From: Gemmataceae bacterium
GTDB taxonomy: Bacteria > Planctomycetota > Planctomycetia > Gemmatales > Gemmataceae
Assembly (NCBI GenBank): GCA_028288765.1
Contig: JAQGHQ010000063.1
Coordinates: forward strand, 1-64,000
Direction of reading: 5' to 3'
Length of the DNA stretch: 64,000 nucleotides
The notes below the pieces were generated by a model. The model worked only from the letters and a program-made list of their open reading frames with translations. It had not been told where the DNA came from and did no database searches. Of this stretch, positions 54,423 through 61,724 are shown piece after piece (the stretch's first letter is position 1; every line of letters begins with the position of its first letter). Both the position numbers and the translations under genes were made by a program.

Positions 54423-56678
54423 TTACGGCTTGTCGCGCGGCGTCGGCGGACCCGCGGGTGTCATGTCCCAAACGAGCGCCGTCCCGTCTTGGCTTCCGGA
54501 GATCAGTCGCCGGCCGTCGGTGGTGAACGCCAGCCCGCCGACGTACCCCCGGTGTCCGACCAGCGTGCGGGCCTGGCGGCCGGTCGCCACCTCGAACCCG
54601 ACGATCTCACCCGTGTTGTACGACACCCACAGCGTGCGGCCGTCCGGCGACACCGCCGACGCGCCGGTGTAGCGATAAGAAACGGCTCCCGGTTCTCGCG
54701 GCGTGTCGAAGCCGCGGACGACCTTGCCCGCCGCAGGGTCGAGCAGGTTCATCTGGCCCTCGAACGTCTCCCCCTCGTTCCCGTCCGGCTGGATGATCGT
54801 CCCACCCCCACCGATCAGTACGAAGCGCCCGTCCGCGGTGAACGTGCCGGAGCGGAACGTGCCCGAGGACTCGGCCAGCCGACGCACCCGCTTGCCGGTC
54901 GCGAACTCCCACACGTCCACGACGCCCTCCGCACGGTAGCCGTACCGCAGGCCGTCGCGTTCCTTGTACCAGGAGCGGTTGGCGACGGTCACCAGCCACT
55001 TGCCGTCGGGCGAGACCGCGGCGGCCTGGCAGTGGTTCTCGCCCTCCTCCGGGTTCGGTGCCGCTTTCGTGCCCGGCTTCGGCAGGTCGATGGTGCGGGC
55101 GACCTTCAGGGCGGGCCACTCCCAGATCGTCACCTTCGGCCCGGCCGCGGCGACGATGTGCTTCCCGTCCGGGGTGAAGGACAGGGTCTCGCACTTCGCG
55201 TCGGCCGGCAGGTTCGCGGGCGTCGTCTCGCGGCCGGTGGCGAAGTCCCACGTCCGCAACCCGCCGTCGTCGGTCGCCGCCAGCACGACCTTTCCGTCCG
55301 GGCTGAGCGCCATCCCGCGGACGCCGCCCGGCACCGCGACCGAGCGGCGCTCCTCGCCCGTCGCCACGTCCCACCAGCGGATGGTGTTGTCCCACCCCGA
55401 AGTGACGGCTTGCTTGCCGTCCGGGGTGAGGGCGACGTTCCCGACGATGTACTTGTGGCCGGGCAGCGGGCAGGCGTCGGCCCCGGTCGCCGCGTCCCAC
55501 AGCCGGATCTGCCCGTCCTGCCCCGCCGAGGCGACCAGCTTCCCGTCCGGCGACACGGCGAGCGCTTCCACCCAGTCGTGGGACGCGAACGTGTGGAGCA
55601 GCTTCCCGGTCGCCACGTCCCACAGCTTGGCGGTGTTGTCCCACCCGCCGGTCGCCAGCGTCTTGCCGCCGGGACCGAAGGCGACGGCGTACGTCCCGTG
55701 GCCCCCGTTCGGTTTCTTGCTGACGTGCCCGGTGGCGAGCTTCCGCTCCTTGCCGGTCGCCAGATCCCACAGGCTCGTGTCGCCGCCCTCCAGCCCGATC
55801 GCCAGGGTCGTGTCCGAGACGGCGACCGCCGGCCGCGCCCCGTTGGCCGCCGGCCGCGGGGTCTTGAACCGGACCCTCTCCCGGCTGGTCCGCACGTCCC
55901 ACACGGTCACGAGTTGCTCGCCCTCCCACTTGTCGTCGCCCAGGTACTTCGCCGGGGTGATGACGACGAGGGTCTTCGCGTCCGGGGTGAAGCGGACCTC
56001 CCCGCAGTTGCCGGGGTGGATGACGCCGCCCTTGAGCGGCTTGAGCGTGTCCGACCGGACGCCGGTCTTGAACTCCCAGAACTGCACCGGACGGTCCCCG
56101 TCCAACTGCCCCGCCCTGCCGACGGCCAGGATCTTTCCGTCCGGGCTGACGGCGAAGCACGCGTCGTACTCGTTGTCCTGTACCGGCGGGTCGGCGGGAA
56201 CGGAACCCACCTTGATGCCTTTCTGGGGTTGCGGCCGCGGCCCTTGCGGTTTCTCGGCCTTCTCGTCGGTGAACTCCCAGACGAGTGGGGCGCGGCCTTC
56301 GCCCGAACTCGTCAGCGCGATACCCCGGCCGTCGGGCAGCCACGCGAGCGGCCTGACCACCCCCGGCCGCTCGACGCGGCGCAGCGCGCGGCCGGTCTTG
56401 GTGTCCCAGACGGTGAGTTCGTCGTCGTAAGAGTCCCCGCTGTACGACGCGAGCCTCGTCCCGTCCGGCGAGAACGCCAGGCGCATCACGGACCCGGCGG
56501 TTCGCAGGCGGACGCTGCCGAGCCGGGCGACCGCGGACGGCGGCAGCGCCTCGCTCGGAGCGCCGGCGTCGGCCTTCGCGTCCGCGTCCTTCGGCTTCGG
56601 TTCGGTCTTCACCGGCGGCTCCTGTGGTTTCGCTGACGCCGCGGCGCTGGCCTGCGGGTCGTCTCCGATCCCGCCCAT
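54423..56678 (-). CDS. WD40-repeat protein, the C-terminal half of a split ECF sigma/WD40 gene
   Basis: About 751 residues if started at MGGIGDDPQ; the open frame continues upstream. A charged linker (PPVKTEPKPKDADAKADAG) precedes WD40 blades, recognisable as repeated SPDGK...LWD units (MRLAFSPDGTRLASYSGD, LATGGWDNTAKLWDVATGK, LVASAGQDGQIRLWDAATG, RRLISGSQDGTALVWD). This makes one or two beta-propellers. The upstream sigma gene ends in the same membrane segment that this frame continues (GVGAVTYRTAMGG), so the two were probably one gene, as in other Gemmata ECF-WD40 fusions. Whether it is still translated by restart or frameshift is unknown. Confidence 0.8.
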   Translation of the reverse strand: MGGIGDDPQASAAASAKPQEPPVKTEPKPKDADAKADAGAPSEALPPSAVARLGSVRLRTAGSVMRLAFSPDGTRLASYSGDSYDDELTVWDTKTGRALRRVERPGVVRPLAWLPDGRGIALTSSGEGRAPLVWEFTDEKAEKPQGPRPQPQKGIKVGSVPADPPVQDNEYDACFAVSPDGKILAVGRAGQLDGDRPVQFWEFKTGVRSDTLKPLKGGVIHPGNCGEVRFTPDAKTLVVITPAKYLGDDKWEGEQLVTVWDVRTSRERVRFKTPRPAANGARPAVAVSDTTLAIGLEGGDTSLWDLATGKERKLATGHVSKKPNGGHGTYAVAFGPGGKTLATGGWDNTAKLWDVATGKLLHTFASHDWVEALAVSPDGKLVASAGQDGQIRLWDAATGADACPLPGHKYIVGNVALTPDGKQAVTSGWDNTIRWWDVATGEERRSVAVPGGVRGMALSPDGKVVLAATDDGGLRTWDFATGRETTPANLPADAKCETLSFTPDGKHIVAAAGPKVTIWEWPALKVARTIDLPKPGTKAAPNPEEGENHCQAAAVSPDGKWLVTVANRSWYKERDGLRYGYRAEGVVDVWEFATGKRVRRLAESSGTFRSGTFTADGRFVLIGGGGTIIQPDGNEGETFEGQMNLLDPAAGKVVRGFDTPREPGAVSYRYTGASAVSPDGRTLWVSYNTGEIVGFEVATGRQARTLVGHRGYVGGLAFTTDGRRLISGSQDGTALVWDMTPAGPPTPRDKP

Positions 56679-56692
56679 CGCGGTGCGGTAAG

Positions 56693-57442
56693 TCACCGCG
56701 CCGACACCGCCGACGCCAACAGTAGAACGGCGGCGACCACCTTGAACTTCTGAATCGTCATGGCGTGGACCACTCCGTTGGAAAGGGAGAGGGCGGCCGG
56801 GGTGGCGGCCCTCCCCGCGGCAAGCAGGGCTGCCGGGGTTTGGTTCGCGACGGTGGCCGCGAGCAGAACCCCGCCGAGTTCGATCCCCCTGCGGCCCAGC
56901 CGCGATCGCAGCGTCTCGCGGGCACGCTCCAGGCACCCCTTCACCTGCCCCTCCGACCACCCCAGTTGTGCGGCGGCCTCGTCCCGCGACCGTCCTTCGA
57001 GGCAGCACACGATCAGCACCGCCCGGTATCGCTCCGGCAACCGGGCCAGTTCCTCGTCGAGCGTCGCCAGCCCCTCGCGGAGCGTCACGTCGTCCGCCGG
57101 GGTTTCGGCGGGGCGGGCGGACGATGCCTCGACCGCGGCCCGGCGACGCCCGCCGCGGCGGGCGTTGGCCGCGACACGCCGCGCGACCTCGTGCAGCCAC
57201 GCCGGGAGGGAAGCCCGAACCGACCCGGCCTTGCGGGCGAGGGTGAGGAACACGGCCTGGAACACGTCCTCGGCGTCTCGACCCGCGAGCCGCCGGCAGG
57301 CAGCCATTACCCCGCCGCCGTACCTCCGGACGATGGCCGCGAACGCCTCCTCGTCCCGGTCGCTGGCGTAGCGGTCCAGCAACTCACGATCCGGCGCTGC
57401 CTCGGAAGCAGTCGCGCGGATGTATCGCAGCAACTGGCTCAT
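56693..57442 (-). CDS. ECF sigma factor, N-terminal part of a split sigma/WD40 gene
   Basis: 249 residues from MSQLLRYIRATASEAAP. Sigma region 2 (EEAFAAIVRRYGGGVMAACRR, EDVFQAVFLTLARKAGSV) and region 4 (LPERYRAVLIVCCLEGRS, DEAAAQLGWSEGQVKGCLER) are intact. A short linker leads into a membrane segment (KFKVVAAVLLLASAV) where the frame stops at 56693-56695. Slipping back one base near 56705 would continue SAGVGAVTYRTAMGG into the WD40 frame. The sigma part is complete and could act alone. No slippery heptamer is seen, so a base loss or gain is the simplest cause. Confidence 0.85.
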   Translation of the reverse strand: MSQLLRYIRATASEAAPDRELLDRYASDRDEEAFAAIVRRYGGGVMAACRRLAGRDAEDVFQAVFLTLARKAGSVRASLPAWLHEVARRVAANARRGGRRRAAVEASSARPAETPADDVTLREGLATLDEELARLPERYRAVLIVCCLEGRSRDEAAAQLGWSEGQVKGCLERARETLRSRLGRRGIELGGVLLAATVANQTPAALLAAGRAATPAALSLSNGVVHAMTIQKFKVVAAVLLLASAVSAR

Positions 57443-57790
57443 CGGCCCTCCCCTGTGACCTCTATATGTCCGCGGCCAGCGGTTCGGCACGGCCGGATAG
57501 AAATAGAAAGGAAAAGGGTCGGGAAGACCCCGGCCCGGGCACCGCGGTTTCACCCGACGCCACTTCGGCCACTTCTCGATCCCCGCGGTGAACGCCTTGA
57601 CCATCTTCCGGTGGCCCCGGAGCTTAGGGAGGCAGTGCGGTATAATCTACCAACCGACCCCGTCCAATTTCTTGGAATTACCCGGGTGGCGACCTTTCTG
57701 CCTGGTAGTTCATCTCCCGCTGTCTGCCTTACGTCTTGAATATCGCTCGACGACATCCCGTTCGGGTAGCCATATCTACAGCGCGCGGGG
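57443..57790. other. Gap between sigma gene and Argonaute remnant
   Basis: About 350 bases, less GC-rich than the surroundings. TATAAT at 57641-57646 is on the plus strand but has no -35 box. A frame ending near 57810 reads IYSARGEGLRYARTG, which could be the part of the Argonaute just before the remnant in another frame. No intact gene. Confidence 0.4.
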
Positions 57791-57793
57791 TGA

Positions 57794-58150
57794 GGGGCTC
57801 CGGTACGCCAGGACGGGTTCCCTGTCCGCCGCGGCACCGTCGTGCAACTCGCCGGGCACTCGGCGCTCTTGTGGTCCCACGGCTCTACGCCGGCCCTGGA
57901 CGGACGGAAGACGTACTATCAGGGCAAGCGGCGGATACCGGCACCGCTCGTCGTCAGTCGGCACCTGGGCGAGACGCCGCTCGCCACTGTCGCCGACGAG
58001 ATTCTGGGGCTCACGAAGATGAACTGGAACACGTTCGACATGTACACGAAACTCCCCGCTACCGTTGCCACATCGAACGAGATCGCCCGGATCGGCTCGC
58101 TCCTCGACCGATTCACCGAGGCGTCCTACGACTACCGGCTGTTCATGTAG
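57794..58150 (+). pseudogene. C-terminal remnant of a prokaryotic Argonaute (PIWI domain end)
   Basis: About 118 codons are open after a TGA at 57791. The translation matches the end of long prokaryotic Argonautes: GFPVRRGTVVQLAGHSALLW, SHGSTPALDGRKTYYQGKRR and EILGLTKMNWNTFD. The family hallmark LTKMNWN is intact, and the protein ends in YDYRLFM. Full pAgos have 650-800 residues; the N, PAZ, MID and most of PIWI are missing, and no start with a ribosome site is present. The family call rests on recognised motifs, not a search. Argonautes use guide nucleic acids to target invading DNA; this fragment cannot do so. It lies between two copies of the ygiQ 3' end. Confidence 0.75.
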
Positions 58151-58423
58151 CGACCTACACTGGAGAATTCCGACGCCATTGTGCGTCATAACATTTCTCT
58201 GTCATTTGGACGATCAGGACTTCTTTCCGGCCCCTACGTCATGACACTCCGAGCGCCTCCGTTGCGTGCGTCGGTCCGACACGCCGAAGTATTCTCGCGC
58301 TGGGGGCGAGCGGAGAACCGCTACCTGTTGACTGACTGGGGTGTAGAATGTGTGGATGGCGTTCAGTGGCTGCCCAGGCTTCGGCTCTGACCGCGAGGTC
58401 TGCCCTTCATGCGTGCTGACCCT

Positions 58424-58483
58424 GACATCGCGACGTGCATGTACTACACGGGGATCGACCCGTTCACGAAGAAGCCGGTCAAG
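58424..58483 (+). repeat. Copy 2 of the 60-bp att-like block
   Basis: Identical over 60 bases to ygiQ 53600-53659. Upstream bases have no similarity to ygiQ; downstream bases continue as a diverged ygiQ 3' end. Confidence 0.75.
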
Positions 58484-58830
58484 ACCGCGAGGAGCTTGCG
58501 CGACCGGAAACTGCAGCGGGCGCTGATGCAGTTCTTCAAGCCGGAGAACTACTTCGAGGTGCGGGAGGCCCTGGTCCGGGCCGGCCGGGCGGACCTGATC
58601 GGGGGCTGCGACGGGCTCATCCCCGCGAACCCGCCGCGGGAGGCGATCGAGGCCCGGCGGCGGCAGGCCAACCAGACGGTCCAGGAGGACCACTACCACA
58701 CGGTGGTGAATCCGGCGAAGGGGGAGAAACCCGGTGTGCGCCGGGTCGAGCCGGCAAAGGGTTATCGTTCCGGGCGGAAGTCGGTGGGGAGGCGGCAGGG
58801 AAAAAGAAGGACGGCGGATCAGTGGCGTGA
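58424..58830 (+). pseudogene. Second partial copy of the ygiQ 3' end
   Basis: It encodes DIATCMYYTGIDPFTKKPVK followed by a diverged version of the YgiQ C-terminus (LQRALMQFFKPENYFEVREA, LIGGCDGLIPANPPREAIEA, EDHYHTVVNPAKGE). Beyond the first 60 bases it differs from the intact gene at many positions, so it comes from another lineage and is not a recent duplicate. One A is missing in GGGAAAAAGAAGG; restoring it gives KKKDGGSVA and a stop at 58828-58830, aligned with the intact gene's end. There is no N-terminal part or radical SAM motif. An ATG at 58409 could express a short fragment, but that looks accidental. Confidence 0.85.
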
Positions 58831-58875
58831 TCATGGGCGGGCCGCACCTGCCCCAGGGTGAGGAGAGCCAGTGTG

Positions 58876-59631
58876 ATGGCAGACTTCACTCCGACCCAAG
58901 GCCGATATCTGGCGTTTATCCACGCCTACATCGATCGGCATGGCTACCCACCCGCCGAATCCGAAATCGCTACGGCCATGTGCGTTTCGCCGCCGTCGGT
59001 GAATCAGATAGTGAAGATGTTGGAAAAGAAAGGACTGATTCTCCGCCATCCGGGACAGCCCCGCTCGCTCCAAATCCTGGTCCCGGAAGACGAGATTCCG
59101 GCGTGGAATCAGCGCAGGTCGGCGAAGAGTCCCGTGCGTCCCGGTAACCAACCGAGGCGCGTTGCCGCGACTCCGGCGGCACCTCCGGCGAACCTGTACG
59201 TCTTATCGGTCTTCCTGACGGCCGGGCCTGTCAGTGAGAAGTTCGCCAACAAGGAGATTCGCCGCGACATTGAAATCCGTGGCGACCAGACGCTCGAACA
59301 ACTGCACCAGGCCATCTTCGAGGCGTTCGACCGGTCTGATGAGCACCTTTATGAATTCCAGTTCGGCAAGCGTCCGTTCGATCCCGACGGACCCAACTAC
59401 GGCGTTCCCGATCTGCAGAAAAGCAAGAAGGGGCACGGAGACGCGCGCGAGACGACACTGGACGCCCTCGATCTTAAGCCGAATCGCGTCTTCGGTTACC
59501 TGTTCGACTTCGGCGACGAATGGTTTCATCAGGTCCAGGTGGAGCGGATCGGGCAAGCCATTCCGACCGTGACCTACCCGCGAGTCATCAAGCGGGTGGG
59601 CAAGTCTCCGCCGCAGTATGCCGAAGAATAG
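58876..59631 (+). CDS. LexA-type winged-helix domain fused to a pRiA4b ORF-3-like domain
   Basis: 251 residues from MADFTPTQGRYLAFIH, with AGGAGAG upstream. Residues 1-65 match the LexA DNA-binding domain (YIDRHGYPPAESEIATAMCV, PPSVNQIVKMLEKKGLI) without the LexA protease domain. From about 105 the sequence is of the plasmid pRiA4b ORF-3 family (TLEQLHQAIFEAFDRSDEHL, YEFQFGKRP, FGYLFDFGDEWFHQVQVE), whose role is unknown and which is often on mobile elements. The gene is intact and lies between ygiQ 3' copies 2 and 3. Confidence 0.85.
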   Translation: MADFTPTQGRYLAFIHAYIDRHGYPPAESEIATAMCVSPPSVNQIVKMLEKKGLILRHPGQPRSLQILVPEDEIPAWNQRRSAKSPVRPGNQPRRVAATPAAPPANLYVLSVFLTAGPVSEKFANKEIRRDIEIRGDQTLEQLHQAIFEAFDRSDEHLYEFQFGKRPFDPDGPNYGVPDLQKSKKGHGDARETTLDALDLKPNRVFGYLFDFGDEWFHQVQVERIGQAIPTVTYPRVIKRVGKSPPQYAEE

Positions 59632-59826
59632 GTGCGAACGACGTCGAACTCCCTGACGAAACGCGACCCAGACCCCTCCGTCGAGCGGCGCGACCGCGAT
59701 CGGACAAGCAACATTGCCGGCGCGACGCGTACGATCGCGGACTCGCTGGGATTGCCCGCGGACCGATTGGTAACGGCCGATGGGGATCTCGAAACGATAG
59801 AATTGCTTCATGCGGAGGGCCCGTGA
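59632..59826 (+). CDS. Possible small protein after the LexA fusion, 64 aa
   Basis: The GTG follows the previous stop directly. The translation (e.g. NIAGATRTIADSLGLPAD) looks moderately protein-like and ends in the first bases of ygiQ copy 3. No ribosome site or family is seen. It could be a remnant or a chance frame. Confidence 0.25.
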   Translation: MRTTSNSLTKRDPDPSVERRDRDRTSNIAGATRTIADSLGLPADRLVTADGDLETIELLHAEGP

Positions 59827-59884
59827 CACCGCGACGTGCGCGTACTACACGGGGATCGACCCGTTCACGAAGAAGCCGGTCAAG
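59825..59884 (+). repeat. Copy 3 of the 60-bp att-like block
   Basis: Matches copies 1 and 2 with three substitutions (GACACCGCG for GACATCGCG, and GTGCGCGTAC for GTGCATGTAC). It marks the right end of the accessory region. Confidence 0.7.
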
Positions 59885-60050
59885 ACCGCGGGCCGACCAC
59901 TACCACGCGGTCGCGAACCCGGCGGAAGGCGAATCGGCAGGTAAGCGGACGACCCCGGCGCTGACGAAGAACACGGAATACCGCCCCGGCCGAAAAACCA
60001 AGGTCCGCCGCCAGAAACCCGGCCGCGGGCCGAAGGGGCCAGTCCAGTAG
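59825..60050 (+). pseudogene. Third, internally deleted copy of the ygiQ 3' end
   Basis: The first 60 bases (59825-59884) match the att-like block with three changes. About 200 bases of the ygiQ 3' end are then missing and the copy resumes in another frame with DHYHAVANPAEGE, EYRPGRKTKVRRQ and a stop at 60048-60050. The bases just after the block (ACCGCG) are shared with copy 2, not with the intact gene. This is the most decayed copy and would be the displaced original gene end under an integration model. Confidence 0.8.
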
Positions 60051-60076
60051 TTCCGGCACTCCCGGAGGTAATCACA

Positions 60077-60553
60077 ATGGCCGACGACCGTCACCCGCAG
60101 TGCGTCCTGGTCGCCCCGGAGATGACGACCGCCCGTGCCCTTGCCGAGTGGCTCACCGACAAGGGGTTCCCGGCCGAGGTCGTGACCCCCGGGCCGGTCG
60201 CAACCCCGGGCGACTCGCTCGGGTTGTCGGAAGAAACCTTCACCGCCCTGGAAATCCGGGTGGCGGACCCGGAGCACGTCGGGCCCGCGCGGACCAAGAT
60301 CGCCGAGCAGAAGGAAGCCCTCGAAGCGCTAGTGATTCAGGTGCTGAAGCGGAAGCGGGCCGATCGGACGGGGACGGTGACGGCGGTGTGCGAGGACTGC
60401 GGGAAGCCGTCAGACTGGCCGGCCACGGAGATGGGCACCACCCAGATCTGCCCGCACTGCGACAGTTACATGGATGTGCCCGACCCCGAGGACGACTGGG
60501 GCGACATCGACTTCTCGGGGGAAGAACCCGAGACGGAATCGCAGGACAAATAG
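60077..60553 (+). CDS. DUF2007-like protein with zinc ribbon
   Basis: 158 residues from MADDRHPQCVLVAPEM; GGAGG lies nine bases upstream. The N-terminal half (EMTTARALAEWLTDKGFPAE, FTALEIRVADPEHVGPAR) looks like the DUF2007 signal-transducer fold. A zinc ribbon follows (CEDCGKPSDW and ICPHCDSYMDV, two C-x2-C pairs) with an acidic tail (DDWGDIDFSGEEPE). Function unknown. It is 17 bases upstream of the pseudouridine synthase gene and probably co-transcribed. Confidence 0.75.
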   Translation: MADDRHPQCVLVAPEMTTARALAEWLTDKGFPAEVVTPGPVATPGDSLGLSEETFTALEIRVADPEHVGPARTKIAEQKEALEALVIQVLKRKRADRTGTVTAVCEDCGKPSDWPATEMGTTQICPHCDSYMDVPDPEDDWGDIDFSGEEPETESQDK

Positions 60554-60569
60554 GTGCCGGACGAACCGC

Positions 60570-61544
60570 ATGCTGATCGAACCAATCCAGTTCGTCGTCG
60601 CCCCGGCCGAGGTCGGGCACACGCTTGCCAAGGTGCTCCGGTCCCGGCTGAACGGCCCGTCGTGGACCGACGTGCGCAAGCTGATCGCCGCCCGGCGGGT
60701 CAAGGTCGGCGATTCGGTCTGCTCCGACGACGCCCGCCGGCTCAAGGAGAACGAGGTCGTCGTCCTACTGGAGCAGCCGAAGCCGCTGCCGCGCGTCGCG
60801 CACCCGGAACGGCTCGTCGTAAGGCACCTCGACGACCACGTCGTCGTGGTCGAGAAGCCGGCGGGCGTGAACACCGTACGGCACCCGGCGGAGCTGGAGT
60901 GGTCGGAGCACCGCCGCCAGCTCGACCCGACGCTCGAAGACCTGACCCAGTGGGCAATCGCCCACCGCCTCGACCGCCCGCCGAAAGAGCTTCCCCGGCT
61001 GCGGATCGTCCACCGTCTCGACAAGGAGACGAGCGGACTGGTCGTGTTCGCCCGGTCCGCGGTCGCCGAGCGGGTGCTCGGGATGCAGTTCCGCAAACAC
61101 ACCGTCGTGCGGCGGTATCTGGCGGTCGTTCCCGGTTACTTACCCGCGCGGACGATCACGTCGAATCTCATTCCCGACCGTGGGGACGGCCGCCGTGGGA
61201 GCACGCGGTTACCCGACGTGGGGAAGGAAGCAACCACGCACATTGCCGTCGAGGAGCGGTTGCCCCGGTACACGATCCTGTCCTGCCGGCTCGAAACCGG
61301 ACGGACCCACCAGATCCGTATTCACCTGTCCGAGGCGGGTCACCCGGTGTGCGGCGACAAGGTGTACGTGAAGAAGCCGACCGGGGAGGTGTTCGAGGAC
61401 AAGAGCAACGCCCCCCGGCTCGCCCTGCACGCCACGGAACTGGGGTTCGAACACCCCGCGACCGGCGAACACCTCCACTGGTCGATGCCCCTGCCGGGAG
61501 ACTTGCAGAAGTTCGTGGAGTCCTTGCGGAAGAGTGGGTCGTAG
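60570..61544 (+). CDS. RluA-family RNA pseudouridine synthase
   Basis: 324 residues from MLIEPIQFVVAPAEVG. An S4-like RNA-binding start (GHTLAKVLRSRLNGPSWTDV, ARRVKVGDSVCSDDARRL) precedes the synthase core with catalytic Asp in RIVHRLDKETSGLVVFARS and the conserved RRYLAVVPG, RLETGRTHQIRIHL and HPVCGDKVY. It isomerises uridines in rRNA or tRNA; the exact target (RluC or RluD type) is not clear. The TAG stop is the second to fourth base of the hairpin repeat that follows. Confidence 0.93.
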   Translation: MLIEPIQFVVAPAEVGHTLAKVLRSRLNGPSWTDVRKLIAARRVKVGDSVCSDDARRLKENEVVVLLEQPKPLPRVAHPERLVVRHLDDHVVVVEKPAGVNTVRHPAELEWSEHRRQLDPTLEDLTQWAIAHRLDRPPKELPRLRIVHRLDKETSGLVVFARSAVAERVLGMQFRKHTVVRRYLAVVPGYLPARTITSNLIPDRGDGRRGSTRLPDVGKEATTHIAVEERLPRYTILSCRLETGRTHQIRIHLSEAGHPVCGDKVYVKKPTGEVFEDKSNAPRLALHATELGFEHPATGEHLHWSMPLPGDLQKFVESLRKSGS

Positions 61545-61600
61545 GGCACGCACTGCGTGCCGTCTTCTCGTGCGCCGACGGCACGCAGTGCATGCCCTAC
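61541..61600. repeat. Hairpin repeat between convergent rluA-type and activator genes
   Basis: GTAGGGCACGCACTGCGTGC (arm continues CGTC) pairs with an arm ending GCACGCAGTGCATGCCCTAC. The arms are 24 bases with one mismatch and a 12-base loop. It provides the stop codon of the upstream gene and would fold from both strands, so it could terminate both convergent genes. Confidence 0.8.
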
Positions 61601-61724
61601 AAAGCACGCGGCACCGTCTTGGCTTTTCTGATTGTTGGAGTGTACTCACTTCGTGTCGGGTGCAAGACGGGATAAGTGACCGTCCTGAATTCGTCCCCCT
61701 CGACCCGACGATACCCAACGTCCC

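Noticed and set aside
56690-56720. Programmed -1 frameshift site in the sigma/WD40 gene
   Set aside because: No X-XXY-YYZ slippery heptamer and no obvious downstream pseudoknot; an indel is simpler.
57641-57646. TATAAT as a promoter for the Argonaute remnant
   Set aside because: No -35 box and no intact gene downstream; may be chance in a less GC-rich stretch.
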